Shown one piece after another: positions 30,627 through 39,678 of a DNA stretch of 60,778 nucleotides. Both the position numbers and the translations under genes were made by a program. Numbering within the stretch: position 1 is the stretch's first letter; each line of letters begins with the position of its first letter. Below the pieces are notes generated by a model, which did not search any database, had not been told where the DNA came from, and worked only from the letters and a program-made list of their open reading frames with translations. Source of the stretch: CALMFQ01 sp964495595 (GTDB lineage: Bacteria; Pseudomonadota; Gammaproteobacteria; Burkholderiales; SCOH01); NCBI GenBank assembly GCA_964495595.1, contig CAZBWH010000005.1:1-60778 (forward strand), written 5' to 3'.

Positions 30627-32693
30627 ATGCGAATTTCAATGAAGCACATCACCCTGGCCGCCAGCATGGTGTGCGGCGGCAGCACACTGGCAGCACAGTT
30701 CAGTGACGCCTATTTTTTTGGCGACAGCCTGACCGACGGCGGAGCATTTTACGGCCACAACTATAACGCCAATCCAATGCTACTCGGGGCGCTTCAGCAA
30801 GTATCGCCGACGGCGACTTATTACTCGGCCCTGAATGCCAGCTTTACCAGCCCGGGCGGAAAAACATGGGCCACCTATCTGACGGCCACGCTGGCAGGAA
30901 AAGCACTGCAGGCAAACAATCCGTTGAACCCGGCCAATGCCCCGGCTACCGGCACCAACTATGCCCAAGGGGGTGCACAGGTCAATACTACGCCTGGCGT
31001 GGGCGGACAGCCGATCGGCGTACAATACAGCCCGGCTCTGGCAGCGTTATCGGTCAAGCAGCAAGTCGACGTCTTTCTGCAACAGAAATCAGGTAGCGCC
31101 GACCCTGGGGCGGTCTACGCCGTATATGGTGGGGCAAACGACGTTTTCTATCTTGCCAACTTTCTGAAGGCCGCCCAGAGTACGCCTGCAGCGGTTCCCT
31201 CGCTGATAGCCATGACCAGCGGCCCTACCAAAGCCCTGTTCCAGCAAATTGCATCCGGCGCGCTCGCCCCGACCAACGGCGCAACGGCTGTCCTGGCACA
31301 GAGCGCCGCCGACCTGCGCGATCAGGTGGCTCGACTGAAAGCCGCCGGCGCAAAGACAGTGATCGTGCCGACCTTGCCGGATATGGGAAAAACGCCTTAC
31401 GGCCTCTCTGACGCGCTAGTCGGCAAAACGCTATCCGACTTGTCTAACGGGTATAACGCGCTGCTGCAAAAGACTCTGGGCGAGGCAAACCTCAACGTTA
31501 TCATCATTGACACCAGCACGTTGACCAACGACATGCAGGCTAATCCGGCGAAATACGGCTTGAGCAACTCGACCGGCATCGCTTGTTCGGGGTTGGGTAT
31601 GGCGTCGTCACTGCTCTGTACCACCCAGGTGGCGAACGGAGACACCTACATGTTCGCTGACGGAGTCCACCCCACTGACGCCACGCACCGGATGATTGCG
31701 GGTTATGTTGCCTCGGTTACGGACATGATGACCAATACCGCGCCCATATTGGCACAAGCCATGCAGCAACTGCCGGTAAGCAACGGACGTCATATTGCCA
31801 GCATTATTGAGAATCACACTCGCTCGCTGGATGGAACGCGCCGAAACGGCGGCGACTTCCGGGTTTATCTCGACCTGTCGACCAACCCGAGCGATCAGGA
31901 AGGGAATGCCAGCCGCCCCGGATTCGAAGCTGATACTTCCCGCAGCAACCTGACACTGGGTGTAGACATGTTGACGTCTGCTTCCGGCTTTGCCGGGCTT
32001 GCCCTGGGCAAGTACGAATATGGCAGCAAACTCGCCGGAGACAACACCCGCCTGACAGCAACGGAAACCAGCTTCAGCGTTTATGGCAAGACTTTTGCGG
32101 GCCCGGTTTATGCCAGCCTGCTGGCCGGGCTGAGCGAAATCAATTTTGAGCGTATCGATAGCCGCCTCGGCAGCGGTGCGGTTGCAGCCGACAAACACGC
32201 CAGCACCCACGCAAACCGCACCACGATTCGCCTCGCAACCGGACTGCCGATTCCGTTGGGCCGTCTGACCGTAACACCCAAGTTCGACGTACTGCATCAG
32301 TCGCTACACATCAGCAGTTTTGCCGATGACGGCACAGCATCGCTGCGGACCGTTTTTGAACAGCAAGAAGCCCGGTCCACGGTTGGCTCTGCTGCACTGG
32401 AACTGGAGGCATCTATCCAGGCGGGCGGCGTTGCGCTGCGTCCGTACCTGGCCGGCAGCTACCATCGTGAATACGAAGACGATCCGCGCAGTGTTTCATT
32501 TCGTGTCGGCAACACCTTGAATGCTTACCGCGCCGACCTGCCCGTGGCCGACACACGTTACGCCTCGATTGCCGCAGGGATCAACTTCGATCTGGGTAAA
32601 ATGACCACTATTGGCATTAACTACGCCAAAACGCTCAGCCAGGAAGCGGTGGATAGCCGCCAATACGGAATGAGCCTGTCCGGCCGCTTCTAA
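30627..32693 (+). CDS. GDSL esterase/lipase autotransporter (EstA-like)
   Basis: 688 residues. A signal peptide (MRISMKHITLAASMVCGGST) leads to a GDSL hydrolase passenger. It has block I with nucleophile Ser (YFFGDSLTDGGAF, about 30-42), block III (GGANDVFY, about 168) and block V Asp/His (DGVHPTDATH, about 344). The last roughly 270 residues form an autotransporter beta-barrel ending in the outer-membrane C-terminal Phe (GMSLSGRF). GGAG lies 4 bp before ATG 30627. It is predicted to be a cell-surface-anchored esterase acting on lipids or rhamnolipid-like esters; the substrate is unknown. Confidence 0.92.
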   Translation: MRISMKHITLAASMVCGGSTLAAQFSDAYFFGDSLTDGGAFYGHNYNANPMLLGALQQVSPTATYYSALNASFTSPGGKTWATYLTATLAGKALQANNPLNPANAPATGTNYAQGGAQVNTTPGVGGQPIGVQYSPALAALSVKQQVDVFLQQKSGSADPGAVYAVYGGANDVFYLANFLKAAQSTPAAVPSLIAMTSGPTKALFQQIASGALAPTNGATAVLAQSAADLRDQVARLKAAGAKTVIVPTLPDMGKTPYGLSDALVGKTLSDLSNGYNALLQKTLGEANLNVIIIDTSTLTNDMQANPAKYGLSNSTGIACSGLGMASSLLCTTQVANGDTYMFADGVHPTDATHRMIAGYVASVTDMMTNTAPILAQAMQQLPVSNGRHIASIIENHTRSLDGTRRNGGDFRVYLDLSTNPSDQEGNASRPGFEADTSRSNLTLGVDMLTSASGFAGLALGKYEYGSKLAGDNTRLTATETSFSVYGKTFAGPVYASLLAGLSEINFERIDSRLGSGAVAADKHASTHANRTTIRLATGLPIPLGRLTVTPKFDVLHQSLHISSFADDGTASLRTVFEQQEARSTVGSAALELEASIQAGGVALRPYLAGSYHREYEDDPRSVSFRVGNTLNAYRADLPVADTRYASIAAGINFDLGKMTTIGINYAKTLSQEAVDSRQYGMSLSGRF

Positions 32694-32712
32694 CCCCGCA
32701 TCTCCCATCGCC

Positions 32713-32750
32713 AGCGGAAGGCCAAACAACGGGCCTTCCGCTGTTTTCTT
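32713..32750 (+). terminator. Rho-independent terminator after the esterase gene
   Basis: AGCGGAAGGCC and GGGCCTTCCGCT pair around a short AAACAAC loop, followed by GTTTTCTT. It lies 20 bp after the stop codon and separates the esterase from the yadGH unit. Confidence 0.85.
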
Positions 32751-32771
32751 ACGATGAGCAACCAGTTAAGG

Positions 32772-32777
32772 TAGAAT
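32772..32777 (+). promoter_or_regulatory. Candidate -10 element for yadGH-ibaG-murA
   Basis: TAGAAT lies just after the terminator and about 33 bp before the yadG start. The -35 region is unconvincing. It shares the hexamer with the mla, his, pet and ssp upstream regions. Confidence 0.4.
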
Positions 32778-32809
32778 CAGCGCCTTGTTTGCTGTCGCTT
32801 TTCGCCCTC

Positions 32810-33715
32810 ATGCCCGCTGCGCTCGACATTCGCCATGTATCCAAACGATTCGGCGCCTTACAGGCTCTTGCAGGCGTCAGCCTGACCGTTGAGCCCGGCG
32901 AATTCCTGGGCCTGCTTGGTCCGAACGGCGCAGGCAAAACCACGCTGATTTCCATCACGGCTGGCCTGGCCCGCGCCGACACCGGCACCATTCAAGTCAT
33001 GGGACATGATGTTCACGACAACTATCGCCAGGCACGCCGTGCTCTTGGCATCGTGCCGCAGGAACTGGTGTTCGACCCGTTTTTTACAGTCCGCGAGTCA
33101 CTGCGGATCCAGTCAGGTTATTTTGGCTTGCGTAACAACGATGACTGGATCGACGAGGTGATGGCTCATCTAGACCTCGCCAGCAAAGCCGACGTCAACA
33201 TGCGTGCGCTGTCAGGTGGCATGAAGCGGCGGGTGCTGGTTGCACAGGCACTCGTCCACCGTCCGCCGGTCATCGTCCTTGACGAGCCGACTGCAGGCGT
33301 CGATGTCGAACTGCGCCAGTCTCTCTGGCAGTTCATCAAGCAACTGAACCAGAATGGCCACACTATCGTGTTGACCACGCATTACCTGGAGGAAGCCGAA
33401 TCGCTGTGCAACCGGATTGCCATGCTCAAGCAGGGCAGAGTCATTGCACTGGACAGCACCGACAACTTCCTGCAGCGCCATACTGGCGTCCGCCTGCGAC
33501 TGCAGCTAAACCAGCAGCCTGCTGCCGGTTTGCCGCCAGGGCTATTGGATATCGGCAATCAATGCTATCGAACCGTGCTCAACAACCTGGCTGAACTGGA
33601 ACCACTGCTGGCGGCATTGCGTCAGCAGCGGCTTGGCATTGCCGACCTGGCCATCGAGCAGCCCAGCCTGGAGGACGTGTTCCTGCATGTCATGCACTCA
33701 CGGAATGCAGCATGA
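32810..33715 (+). CDS. yadG: YadG-type ABC transporter ATPase
   Basis: 301 residues from ATG 32810 (MPAALDIRHVSKRFGALQAL). Walker A (GPNGAGKTT), signature (LSGGMKRR), Walker B (VIVLDEPTAGVD) and the H-loop (LTTHYLEEAESL) are intact. A C-terminal extension (about 225-301) is as usual for YadG/DrrA-type ATPases. It works with the ABC-2 permease encoded next, overlapping by ATGA. The YadGH substrate is not established. Confidence 0.9.
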   Translation: MPAALDIRHVSKRFGALQALAGVSLTVEPGEFLGLLGPNGAGKTTLISITAGLARADTGTIQVMGHDVHDNYRQARRALGIVPQELVFDPFFTVRESLRIQSGYFGLRNNDDWIDEVMAHLDLASKADVNMRALSGGMKRRVLVAQALVHRPPVIVLDEPTAGVDVELRQSLWQFIKQLNQNGHTIVLTTHYLEEAESLCNRIAMLKQGRVIALDSTDNFLQRHTGVRLRLQLNQQPAAGLPPGLLDIGNQCYRTVLNNLAELEPLLAALRQQRLGIADLAIEQPSLEDVFLHVMHSRNAA

Positions 33716-34467
33716 CCGGATTTGCCACCCTGCTCTACAAAGAAGTCTTGCGCTTTTGGAAAGTCAGCCTGCAGACCATCCTGGCTCCAGTGGTCACGGC
33801 GCTGCTTTACCTGCTGATTTTTTCCCATGTGCTGGACAACCGGCTGCAAGTCTACGATCAGGTTCGTTACACCTCGTTCCTGCTTCCAGGACTGGTGATG
33901 ATGTCAATGCTGCAGAACGCCTTCGCCAATGCGTCATCCAGCCTGATTCAGTCGAAAATCACCGGCAACATCGTTTTCATCCTGCTCCCTCCGCTTGCCG
34001 GGCTGGAATTCTTCGCGGCTTACGTGCTGGCATCGATCATCCGCGGACTGGCGGTCGGTGCTGGTGTGCTGACCCTAACCATCTGGGTGATTCCCGTCAG
34101 TCTGCCGCATCCGCTGTGGTCGCTGTCTTTCGGCATTCTTGGCTGCACCATGCTGGGCACACTGGGGCTGATTGCCGGAATTTGGGCAGAAAAATTCGAC
34201 CAGCTGGCCGGCTTCCAGAACTTCATCATCCAGCCAATGACCTTTCTGGCAGGGGTGTTTTATTCAATCCATTCATTGCCGGAAATCTGGCAGCGCGCAT
34301 CCCATTTCAACCCATTCTTCTACATGATCGATGGCTTTCGTTATGGATTTCTTGGCGCATCCGACGTCCCTCCACTGCACAGCCTGACAATTGTCGGAGG
34401 CTCGACGTTACTGTTGGCTGTGTTCTGCCTCCACTTATTGAAAACCGGTTACAAACTGAGGTATTGA
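33712..34467 (+). CDS. yadH: YadH-type ABC-2 permease
   Basis: 251 residues with about six membrane helices. The conserved ABC-2 features are LLYKEVLRFWKVSLQTILAP at the N-terminus and QNFIIQPMTFLAGVFYSIHS (the QP-x-x-F-x-x-G-x-F motif). HFNPFFYMIDGFRYGFLG near the C-terminus is typical of YadH. The stop is 3 bp before ibaG. Confidence 0.92.
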   Translation: MTGFATLLYKEVLRFWKVSLQTILAPVVTALLYLLIFSHVLDNRLQVYDQVRYTSFLLPGLVMMSMLQNAFANASSSLIQSKITGNIVFILLPPLAGLEFFAAYVLASIIRGLAVGAGVLTLTIWVIPVSLPHPLWSLSFGILGCTMLGTLGLIAGIWAEKFDQLAGFQNFIIQPMTFLAGVFYSIHSLPEIWQRASHFNPFFYMIDGFRYGFLGASDVPPLHSLTIVGGSTLLLAVFCLHLLKTGYKLRY

Positions 34468-34470
34468 GAA

Positions 34471-34713
34471 ATGGTTACTCCAGACAGCATCAAGCATTCC
34501 ATCGTCGCCAGCCTCACCTGTGACTTCATTGAAGTCGCCGGCGATGGCCATCATTTTGAAGCGGTAATCGTCAGTGCTGCATTCGAAGGCAAAAGCCGTA
34601 TCCAGCAACATCAACTGGTATACGGCACGCTCGGAGACCGGATGCGCGAAGAAATCCATGCGTTATCGATGAAAACCCTGACACCCGCCCAGTGGGCAGA
34701 AAGACAAGGCTGA
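34471..34713 (+). CDS. ibaG: BolA-family protein IbaG/YrbA
   Basis: 80 residues, normal length for the IbaG branch. The class II KH-like BolA core is GDGHHFEAVIVSAAFEGKSR followed by QQHQLVYGTLGDRM. BolA proteins bind monothiol glutaredoxins and may carry a [2Fe-2S] cluster through the conserved His. It lies directly upstream of murA (3 bp gap), the same pairing as in E. coli. Confidence 0.93.
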   Translation: MVTPDSIKHSIVASLTCDFIEVAGDGHHFEAVIVSAAFEGKSRIQQHQLVYGTLGDRMREEIHALSMKTLTPAQWAERQG

Positions 34714-34716
34714 TCG

Positions 34717-35970
34717 ATGGACAAGCTCAAAATTACTGGCGGCGAGCCACTGGCCGGTGAAATCACGATTTCGGGCGCAAAAAACGCCGCCTTGCCCATC
34801 CTCTGCGCAGGACTTCTCACAGCAGACACCTTGCGGCTGACCAACGTACCGCAGCTACGGGATGTTTTGACCAAGCAAAAGCTGCTGCAGCAGATGGGCG
34901 TACGGGTCATGACCGATAATGTTCACGAGTTTGAGATCACTGCCAGCCAGGTTGACAACCTCGTCGCCCCCTATGAGCTGGTCAAGACAATGCGGGCGTC
35001 AATTCTGGTGCTGGGCCCAATGCTGGCCCGCTTTGGCGAAGCCGCCGTCAGCCTGCCAGGCGGCTGTGCCATTGGCTCGCGCCCGGTAGACCAGCACATC
35101 AGAGGGCTGGAGGCAATGGGGGCCGAAATCGCCATCGAACACGGCTATGTCAAAGCACGTGCCAAGCGCCTGAAAGGCGCACGCATCGTGACCGATATGG
35201 TTACGGTCACCGGCACCGAAAACCTGATGATGGCCGCCGTGCTGGCCGATGGCACGACCATTCTGGAAAATGCTGCACGTGAACCGGAGGTGGTCGATCT
35301 GGCCAACTGCCTGATCGCAATGGGAGCCAATATCAGCGGTGCCGGTAGCGACCGGATCGTAATCGAAGGAGTGGAGCGACTGCATGGCGCCAACTACGCG
35401 GTCATGCCAGACCGCATCGAAACCGGCACTTTTCTGGTTGCCGCAGCCGCCAGCCAGAGCCATCTGGTGCTGCGCAATACCCGCTCCGACATTCTCGATT
35501 CGGTACTGGACAAACTGCACGAATCCGGCGCCCATATTGAAACTGGCAAGGACTGGATCAGCCTGGACATGAAACGCCGCCCCAAGGCCGTCAACCTCCG
35601 CACCCTGCCCTATCCGGCATTTCCGACCGACATGCAAGCGCAGTTCATGATGCTCAACAGCATCGCAGAAGGCACCGGGGTCATTACCGAAACGATTTTC
35701 GAAAACCGCTTCATGCATGTACCGGAACTGAACCGGATGGGTGCCAATATTGAAACCAGTGGCAACACCGCTATCGTCCAGGGCGTTGAACACCTGTCAG
35801 GCGCCACCGTCATGGCTACCGACCTGCGCGCTTCGGCCAGCCTGGTGATCGCCGGCCTGATTGCCGAAGGTGACACCATCGTCGACCGTATCTATCATCT
35901 AGATCGGGGTTACGAACATATCGAACAAAAGTTGTCAGGTGTCGGCGCATCGATCGAGCGTATCAGCTGA
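34717..35970 (+). CDS. murA: UDP-N-acetylglucosamine 1-carboxyvinyltransferase
   Basis: 417 residues. MurA catalyses the first committed step of peptidoglycan synthesis, transferring enolpyruvyl from PEP to UDP-GlcNAc in the cytoplasm. The start MDKLKITGGEPLAGEITISG and the PEP-loop cysteine in PGGCAIGSRPVDQHIRGL (Cys about 116) are present, so fosfomycin sensitivity would be expected. The closing blocks YPAFPTDMQAQFM and DRIYHLDRGYEHIE are standard. It ends the yadGH-ibaG-murA unit. Confidence 0.97.
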   Translation: MDKLKITGGEPLAGEITISGAKNAALPILCAGLLTADTLRLTNVPQLRDVLTKQKLLQQMGVRVMTDNVHEFEITASQVDNLVAPYELVKTMRASILVLGPMLARFGEAAVSLPGGCAIGSRPVDQHIRGLEAMGAEIAIEHGYVKARAKRLKGARIVTDMVTVTGTENLMMAAVLADGTTILENAAREPEVVDLANCLIAMGANISGAGSDRIVIEGVERLHGANYAVMPDRIETGTFLVAAAASQSHLVLRNTRSDILDSVLDKLHESGAHIETGKDWISLDMKRRPKAVNLRTLPYPAFPTDMQAQFMMLNSIAEGTGVITETIFENRFMHVPELNRMGANIETSGNTAIVQGVEHLSGATVMATDLRASASLVIAGLIAEGDTIVDRIYHLDRGYEHIEQKLSGVGASIERIS

Positions 35971-35990
35971 CACTGCCACACGGAGGCATG

Positions 35991-36521
35991 ATGGGTTTTT
36001 TTTCGCTTGGCAAGGAAAGCCGGCCGGCATTGCAGGAAACGGTGGCTCTGACACAAACGGCAGTGACACGTTTTCTCGATTTGCGCCAAGTGGAAAACTT
36101 CAAGGTTTATGTCGTGTTGTTTGACCAGCAGCCAATAGCGTTGATCAAGGCACAGCCGCAAAAGCGGCTGCGCTTTTCCAACATCCTGGAAATACAGATC
36201 CGCAAGTTCGTCAAAGAACAGACTGGAATCGACATGCCCGCCGTATTCTGGCGATTCAAAACCGGCTATGACGAAGAGCCCGGACCGGAACAGATCGACT
36301 ACGAAGACCAGCCGGCTTACCCGCAGGATCAACAGCAACCCGATACCGTTCTGCCTGCTGCAACCGACGACACGACCGTCCCTGCCGAGCCAGAAGAACA
36401 CCACCTGGTAGAAGACGTTCGTTTTCTCAGCAACAACGCGATTGCAGTAGAAGAGATTTCGCTCGATCACTTCGAACAGTTCCTTAGCGATCACCCACCG
36501 GAAACCAAGCCGGCAGACTAA
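35991..36521 (+). CDS. Hypothetical acidic-tailed protein between murA and hisG
   Basis: 176 residues. ATG 35991 is preferred over ATG 35988 because GGAGG is only 1 bp from the latter. Residues 5-90 form a predicted compact domain (QETVALTQTAVTRFLDLRQV; FKVYVVLFDQQPIALIKAQP; RFSNILEIQIRKFVKEQTGI). The C-terminus is rich in Asp, Glu, Pro and Gln and likely disordered, ending in a helical acidic segment (EEISLDHFEQFLSDH). No signal peptide or membrane helix is present. Family not recognised. Confidence 0.75.
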   Translation: MGFFSLGKESRPALQETVALTQTAVTRFLDLRQVENFKVYVVLFDQQPIALIKAQPQKRLRFSNILEIQIRKFVKEQTGIDMPAVFWRFKTGYDEEPGPEQIDYEDQPAYPQDQQQPDTVLPAATDDTTVPAEPEEHHLVEDVRFLSNNAIAVEEISLDHFEQFLSDHPPETKPAD

Positions 36522-36533
36522 CTGGAAATAAGT

Positions 36534-36539
36534 TAGAAT
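36534..36539 (+). promoter_or_regulatory. Candidate -10 element for hisG
   Basis: TAGAAT lies 34 bp before the hisG ATG. No His-rich leader peptide or attenuator is visible in the short upstream gap, so classical attenuation control seems absent. Confidence 0.45.
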
Positions 36540-36573
36540 CCGCTCCTGTCCTGCATTCGGCACCCTCTTGCCC

Positions 36574-37218
36574 ATGATTACCATTGCCCTGTCCAAGGGA
36601 CGCATTTTCGACGAAACCATGCCGCTGCTGGCTGCAGCCGGCATCGAAGCGCTGGAAAATCCCGAACATTCCCGCAAACTGATCATCGGCACCAATCGGC
36701 CCGATGTGCGACTGATCATAGTACGTGCCAGCGATGTCCCGACCTACGTCCAGTACGGCGCTGCCGACTTGGGGGTAGCCGGTCGGGATGTGCTGATCGA
36801 ACACGGAGGCAGCAACCTCTACCAGCCACTTGACTTGGAAATTGCCAAATGTCGGCTGATGGTCGCCGTACCACAGGGCTTTGACTATGACGGTGCCGTC
36901 CGCCGTGGCGCCCGACTGCGGGTAGCGACCAAGTACATTGATTCGGCACGCGAACATTTCGCCCGCAAAGGGGTGCATGTCGACCTGATCAAGCTGTATG
37001 GCTCGATGGAACTCGCACCACTGGTTGGCCTGGCTGATGTCATTGTTGATCTGGTCAGCACCGGCGGCACCCTGAAGGCCAACAATCTGGTTGCAGTCGA
37101 GCACATATACGACGTCAGTTCGCGACTGATCGTCAACCAGGCGGCTTACAAGCTCAAGCGCGACCGGATCAAGCCGATTATTGACACTTTCAGCGGAGCT
37201 GTCGGCCAGGCATCCTGA
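36574..37218 (+). CDS. hisG: ATP phosphoribosyltransferase, short form
   Basis: 214 residues from ATG 36574 (MITIALSKGRIFDETMPLLA); a TTG two codons earlier is possible. HisG condenses ATP with PRPP in the first step of histidine synthesis. The catalytic part is complete, with the PRPP loop LVGLADVIVDLVSTGGTLKA. The C-terminal allosteric ACT-like domain of the long form is missing, so this is HisG-S. It requires the HisZ regulatory subunit, which is not encoded in this window. Confidence 0.96.
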   Translation: MITIALSKGRIFDETMPLLAAAGIEALENPEHSRKLIIGTNRPDVRLIIVRASDVPTYVQYGAADLGVAGRDVLIEHGGSNLYQPLDLEIAKCRLMVAVPQGFDYDGAVRRGARLRVATKYIDSAREHFARKGVHVDLIKLYGSMELAPLVGLADVIVDLVSTGGTLKANNLVAVEHIYDVSSRLIVNQAAYKLKRDRIKPIIDTFSGAVGQAS

Positions 37219-37255
37219 GCACACCGGCGCAGTCGATTCGATTGGCCGACGGCGC

Positions 37256-37261
37256 TATAAT
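37256..37261 (+). promoter_or_regulatory. Candidate -10 element for hisD
   Basis: A perfect TATAAT lies in the 70-bp hisG-hisD gap, 27 bp before the hisD ATG. The -35 position is weak. It could give hisD and downstream genes their own transcript. Confidence 0.45.
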
Positions 37262-37288
37262 CGCCTTTTGTCGCCAGCCAGACCCACC

Positions 37289-38593
37289 ATGACGCAAGTT
37301 CAACGCCTCGATTCGCTGCATGCTGATTTTCCAGCCCGTCTGCGCGCCCTGCTCGCTTTCGAAACAGCACAAGACCCGAAGGTCGATGCAGCAGTACATG
37401 CCATCCTGGCTGACGTAAAAACCCGTGGCGATGCGGCAGTACTCGAATACACCCAACGCTTCGACAAAAGCAGCGCGACGACGATCCAGCAACTGGAACT
37501 GCCGCAGAGCCAATTGCAGGCGGCATACGAAACGCTGCCGGATCGAGAGAAAACCGCACTGACCCAAGCTGCCGGGCGGGTGCGCAGCTACCATCAGCGG
37601 CAAAAGCAGGAATCGTGGCAGTACACCGATGCCGATGGCACGCTGCTGGGACAGAAAATCACTCCGCTCGACCGGGTCGGCATTTATGTGCCCGGCGGCA
37701 AGGCCGCCTATCCATCATCGGTGTTGATGAATGCGATGCCGGCACAAGTTGCCGGCGTCGGCGAAATCATCATGGTATCGCCTGCACGTGGTGGCGAGGA
37801 GCAGCAATTGGTACTGGCCGCGGCTTGGCTGGCCGGCGTGCACCGGATATTCACCATCGGCGGCGCGCAGGCGGTAGCCGCGCTGGCTTATGGCACCGCG
37901 ACCATCCCGCAAGTCGACAAGATCGTCGGCCCCGGCAATGCCTACGTTGCCGCTGCCAAGCGCGCGGTATTTGGCGTGGTTGGCATTGACATGATTGCCG
38001 GCCCATCGGAAATCCTGGTGATCTGCGACGGCAGCACCCATCCGGACTGGATCGCGATGGACCTGTTCAGCCAGGCCGAACACGATGAGATCGCCCAGTC
38101 GATCCTGCTGTGCCCGGATCAATCGTTTATCGACCAGGTACAAGTCAGCATTGACAATCTGTTGCCGCAAATGCCGCGCCGCGACATCATCGCCGCGTCG
38201 CTGGGCAACCGCGGCGCGCTGATCAAGGTGGCGGACATGACCGAGGCCTGCGACATCGCCAACTATATTGCGCCGGAACACCTGGAGCTGTCGGTCAGCG
38301 ATCCGCAAACCTGGCTGCCGCAACTGAAGCACGCCGGCGCCATTTTCATGGGCCGCTTTACCTCCGAGTCGCTCGGCGACTATTGCGCCGGCCCGAATCA
38401 TGTGTTGCCGACTTCGCGCACCGCACGCTTCGCCAGCCCGCTCGGCGTCTATGACTTCCAGAAACGCAGCAGCCTGATCCAGGTTTCGGCGCAAGGCGCG
38501 ATCAGCCTCGGCAACATCGCTTCGGTACTGGCGCACGGCGAAGGCCTGCAGGCCCACGCCCGCGCCGCCGAAATGCGACTGGAGCAGCAATGA
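37289..38593 (+). CDS. hisD: Histidinol dehydrogenase
   Basis: 434 residues from ATG 37289 (MTQVQRLDSLHADFPARLRA). HisD oxidises L-histidinol to L-histidine in two NAD-dependent steps. Zinc-ligand and catalytic blocks are visible: GIYVPGGKAAYPSSVLMNAM, VDKIVGPGNAYVAAAKRAVF, DLFSQAEHDEIAQSIL, and YIAPEHLELSV. The stop overlaps the hisC ATG. From about 37700 the codon usage becomes more GC-rich than in the neighbouring his genes. Confidence 0.97.
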   Translation: MTQVQRLDSLHADFPARLRALLAFETAQDPKVDAAVHAILADVKTRGDAAVLEYTQRFDKSSATTIQQLELPQSQLQAAYETLPDREKTALTQAAGRVRSYHQRQKQESWQYTDADGTLLGQKITPLDRVGIYVPGGKAAYPSSVLMNAMPAQVAGVGEIIMVSPARGGEEQQLVLAAAWLAGVHRIFTIGGAQAVAALAYGTATIPQVDKIVGPGNAYVAAAKRAVFGVVGIDMIAGPSEILVICDGSTHPDWIAMDLFSQAEHDEIAQSILLCPDQSFIDQVQVSIDNLLPQMPRRDIIAASLGNRGALIKVADMTEACDIANYIAPEHLELSVSDPQTWLPQLKHAGAIFMGRFTSESLGDYCAGPNHVLPTSRTARFASPLGVYDFQKRSSLIQVSAQGAISLGNIASVLAHGEGLQAHARAAEMRLEQQ

Positions 38594-39660
38594 TCAAGCC
38601 GGACCAGCTGATTCGCCCGGAAATCCTCGCGCTCCATGCGTACCATGTGCCGCCGGCACAAGGCATGATCAAGCTTGACGCGATGGAAAACCCCTACCGG
38701 CTGCCGGACGCGTTGCGGGCCGAACTGGGTGCCGGCCTGGGCGAAGTGGCAATCAACCGTTACCCTGATGCGGGCAGCACCGGCGTCAAACAGGCGTTGC
38801 GCAACAGCATGGACATTCCGGCCGGCATGGAAATCCTGCTCGGCAACGGCTCGGACGAGCTGATCCAGATTCTGGCAATGGCGGTGGCCAAGCCCGGCAG
38901 CTGCATTGTCAGTGTCGAGCCGAGCTTCGTCATGTACAGGATGATCGCCACGTTCTGCAATATGCGCTACGTCGGCGTGCCGCTACATGCGGAAGATTTC
39001 TCGCTCGACATCGACGCGCTGCTGGCAACCATTGAGCGCGAACAGCCGGCGCTGGTATTCCTCGCTTACCCGAACAACCCGACCGGCAATCATTTCGATG
39101 CCGCCGATATCGAGCGCGTGCTGCGCGCTGCGCCGGGGCTGGTGGTAATCGACGAGGCTTACCACGCATTCGCACGTGACAGTTTCATGCCGCGGCTGGA
39201 TGAATTTTCCAACCTGCTGGTGATGCGCACCCTGTCGAAACTGGGTCTGGCCGGCTTGCGCCTCGGCTTTCTGGTGGGCACGCCGGACTGGATCAATCAG
39301 CTGGACAAACTGCGCCTGCCCTACAACATCAATGTGCTGACACAACATGCAACCGAGCAGGTACTGCAGCATATCGATGTGCTCGACCAGCAGACCGCCG
39401 CGATCCGCAACGCCCGTAGCGCTCTGTTTGCGGCACTGCAAACGCTGCCGGGCTGCCGACCGTTTGCCAGCGACGCGAACTTCATTCTCACCCGTGTCGC
39501 CGATGCGCCAGCACTGCATGCCAAACTGAAGGCACGCAATATCCTGATCAAGAACCTGCACGGTGCCCATCCGCTGCTGGACAACTGCCTGCGCTTCACC
39601 GTCGGCAGCCCTGAAGAAAACGCGGCGCTGCTGCAGGCATTGCGCGCCGAATCAGCCTGA
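38590..39660 (+). CDS. hisC: Histidinol-phosphate aminotransferase
   Basis: 356 residues. A PLP fold-type I aminotransferase converting imidazole-acetol phosphate to histidinol phosphate. Visible motifs are MIKLDAMENPYRLP (substrate-binding Asn), LAYPNNPTGNHF, VVIDEAYHAFA and the PLP-lysine block RTLSKLGLAGLRLGFL. ATGA-coupled to hisD. GC-rich like the end of hisD. Confidence 0.96.
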   Translation: MIKPDQLIRPEILALHAYHVPPAQGMIKLDAMENPYRLPDALRAELGAGLGEVAINRYPDAGSTGVKQALRNSMDIPAGMEILLGNGSDELIQILAMAVAKPGSCIVSVEPSFVMYRMIATFCNMRYVGVPLHAEDFSLDIDALLATIEREQPALVFLAYPNNPTGNHFDAADIERVLRAAPGLVVIDEAYHAFARDSFMPRLDEFSNLLVMRTLSKLGLAGLRLGFLVGTPDWINQLDKLRLPYNINVLTQHATEQVLQHIDVLDQQTAAIRNARSALFAALQTLPGCRPFASDANFILTRVADAPALHAKLKARNILIKNLHGAHPLLDNCLRFTVGSPEENAALLQALRAESA

Positions 39661-39678
39661 ATTACCGAGTAGACCGTC

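Noticed and set aside
37715..38590. 291-codon minus-strand frame opposite hisD
   Set aside because: Arises from the GC-rich codon bias of hisD; no recognisable protein.
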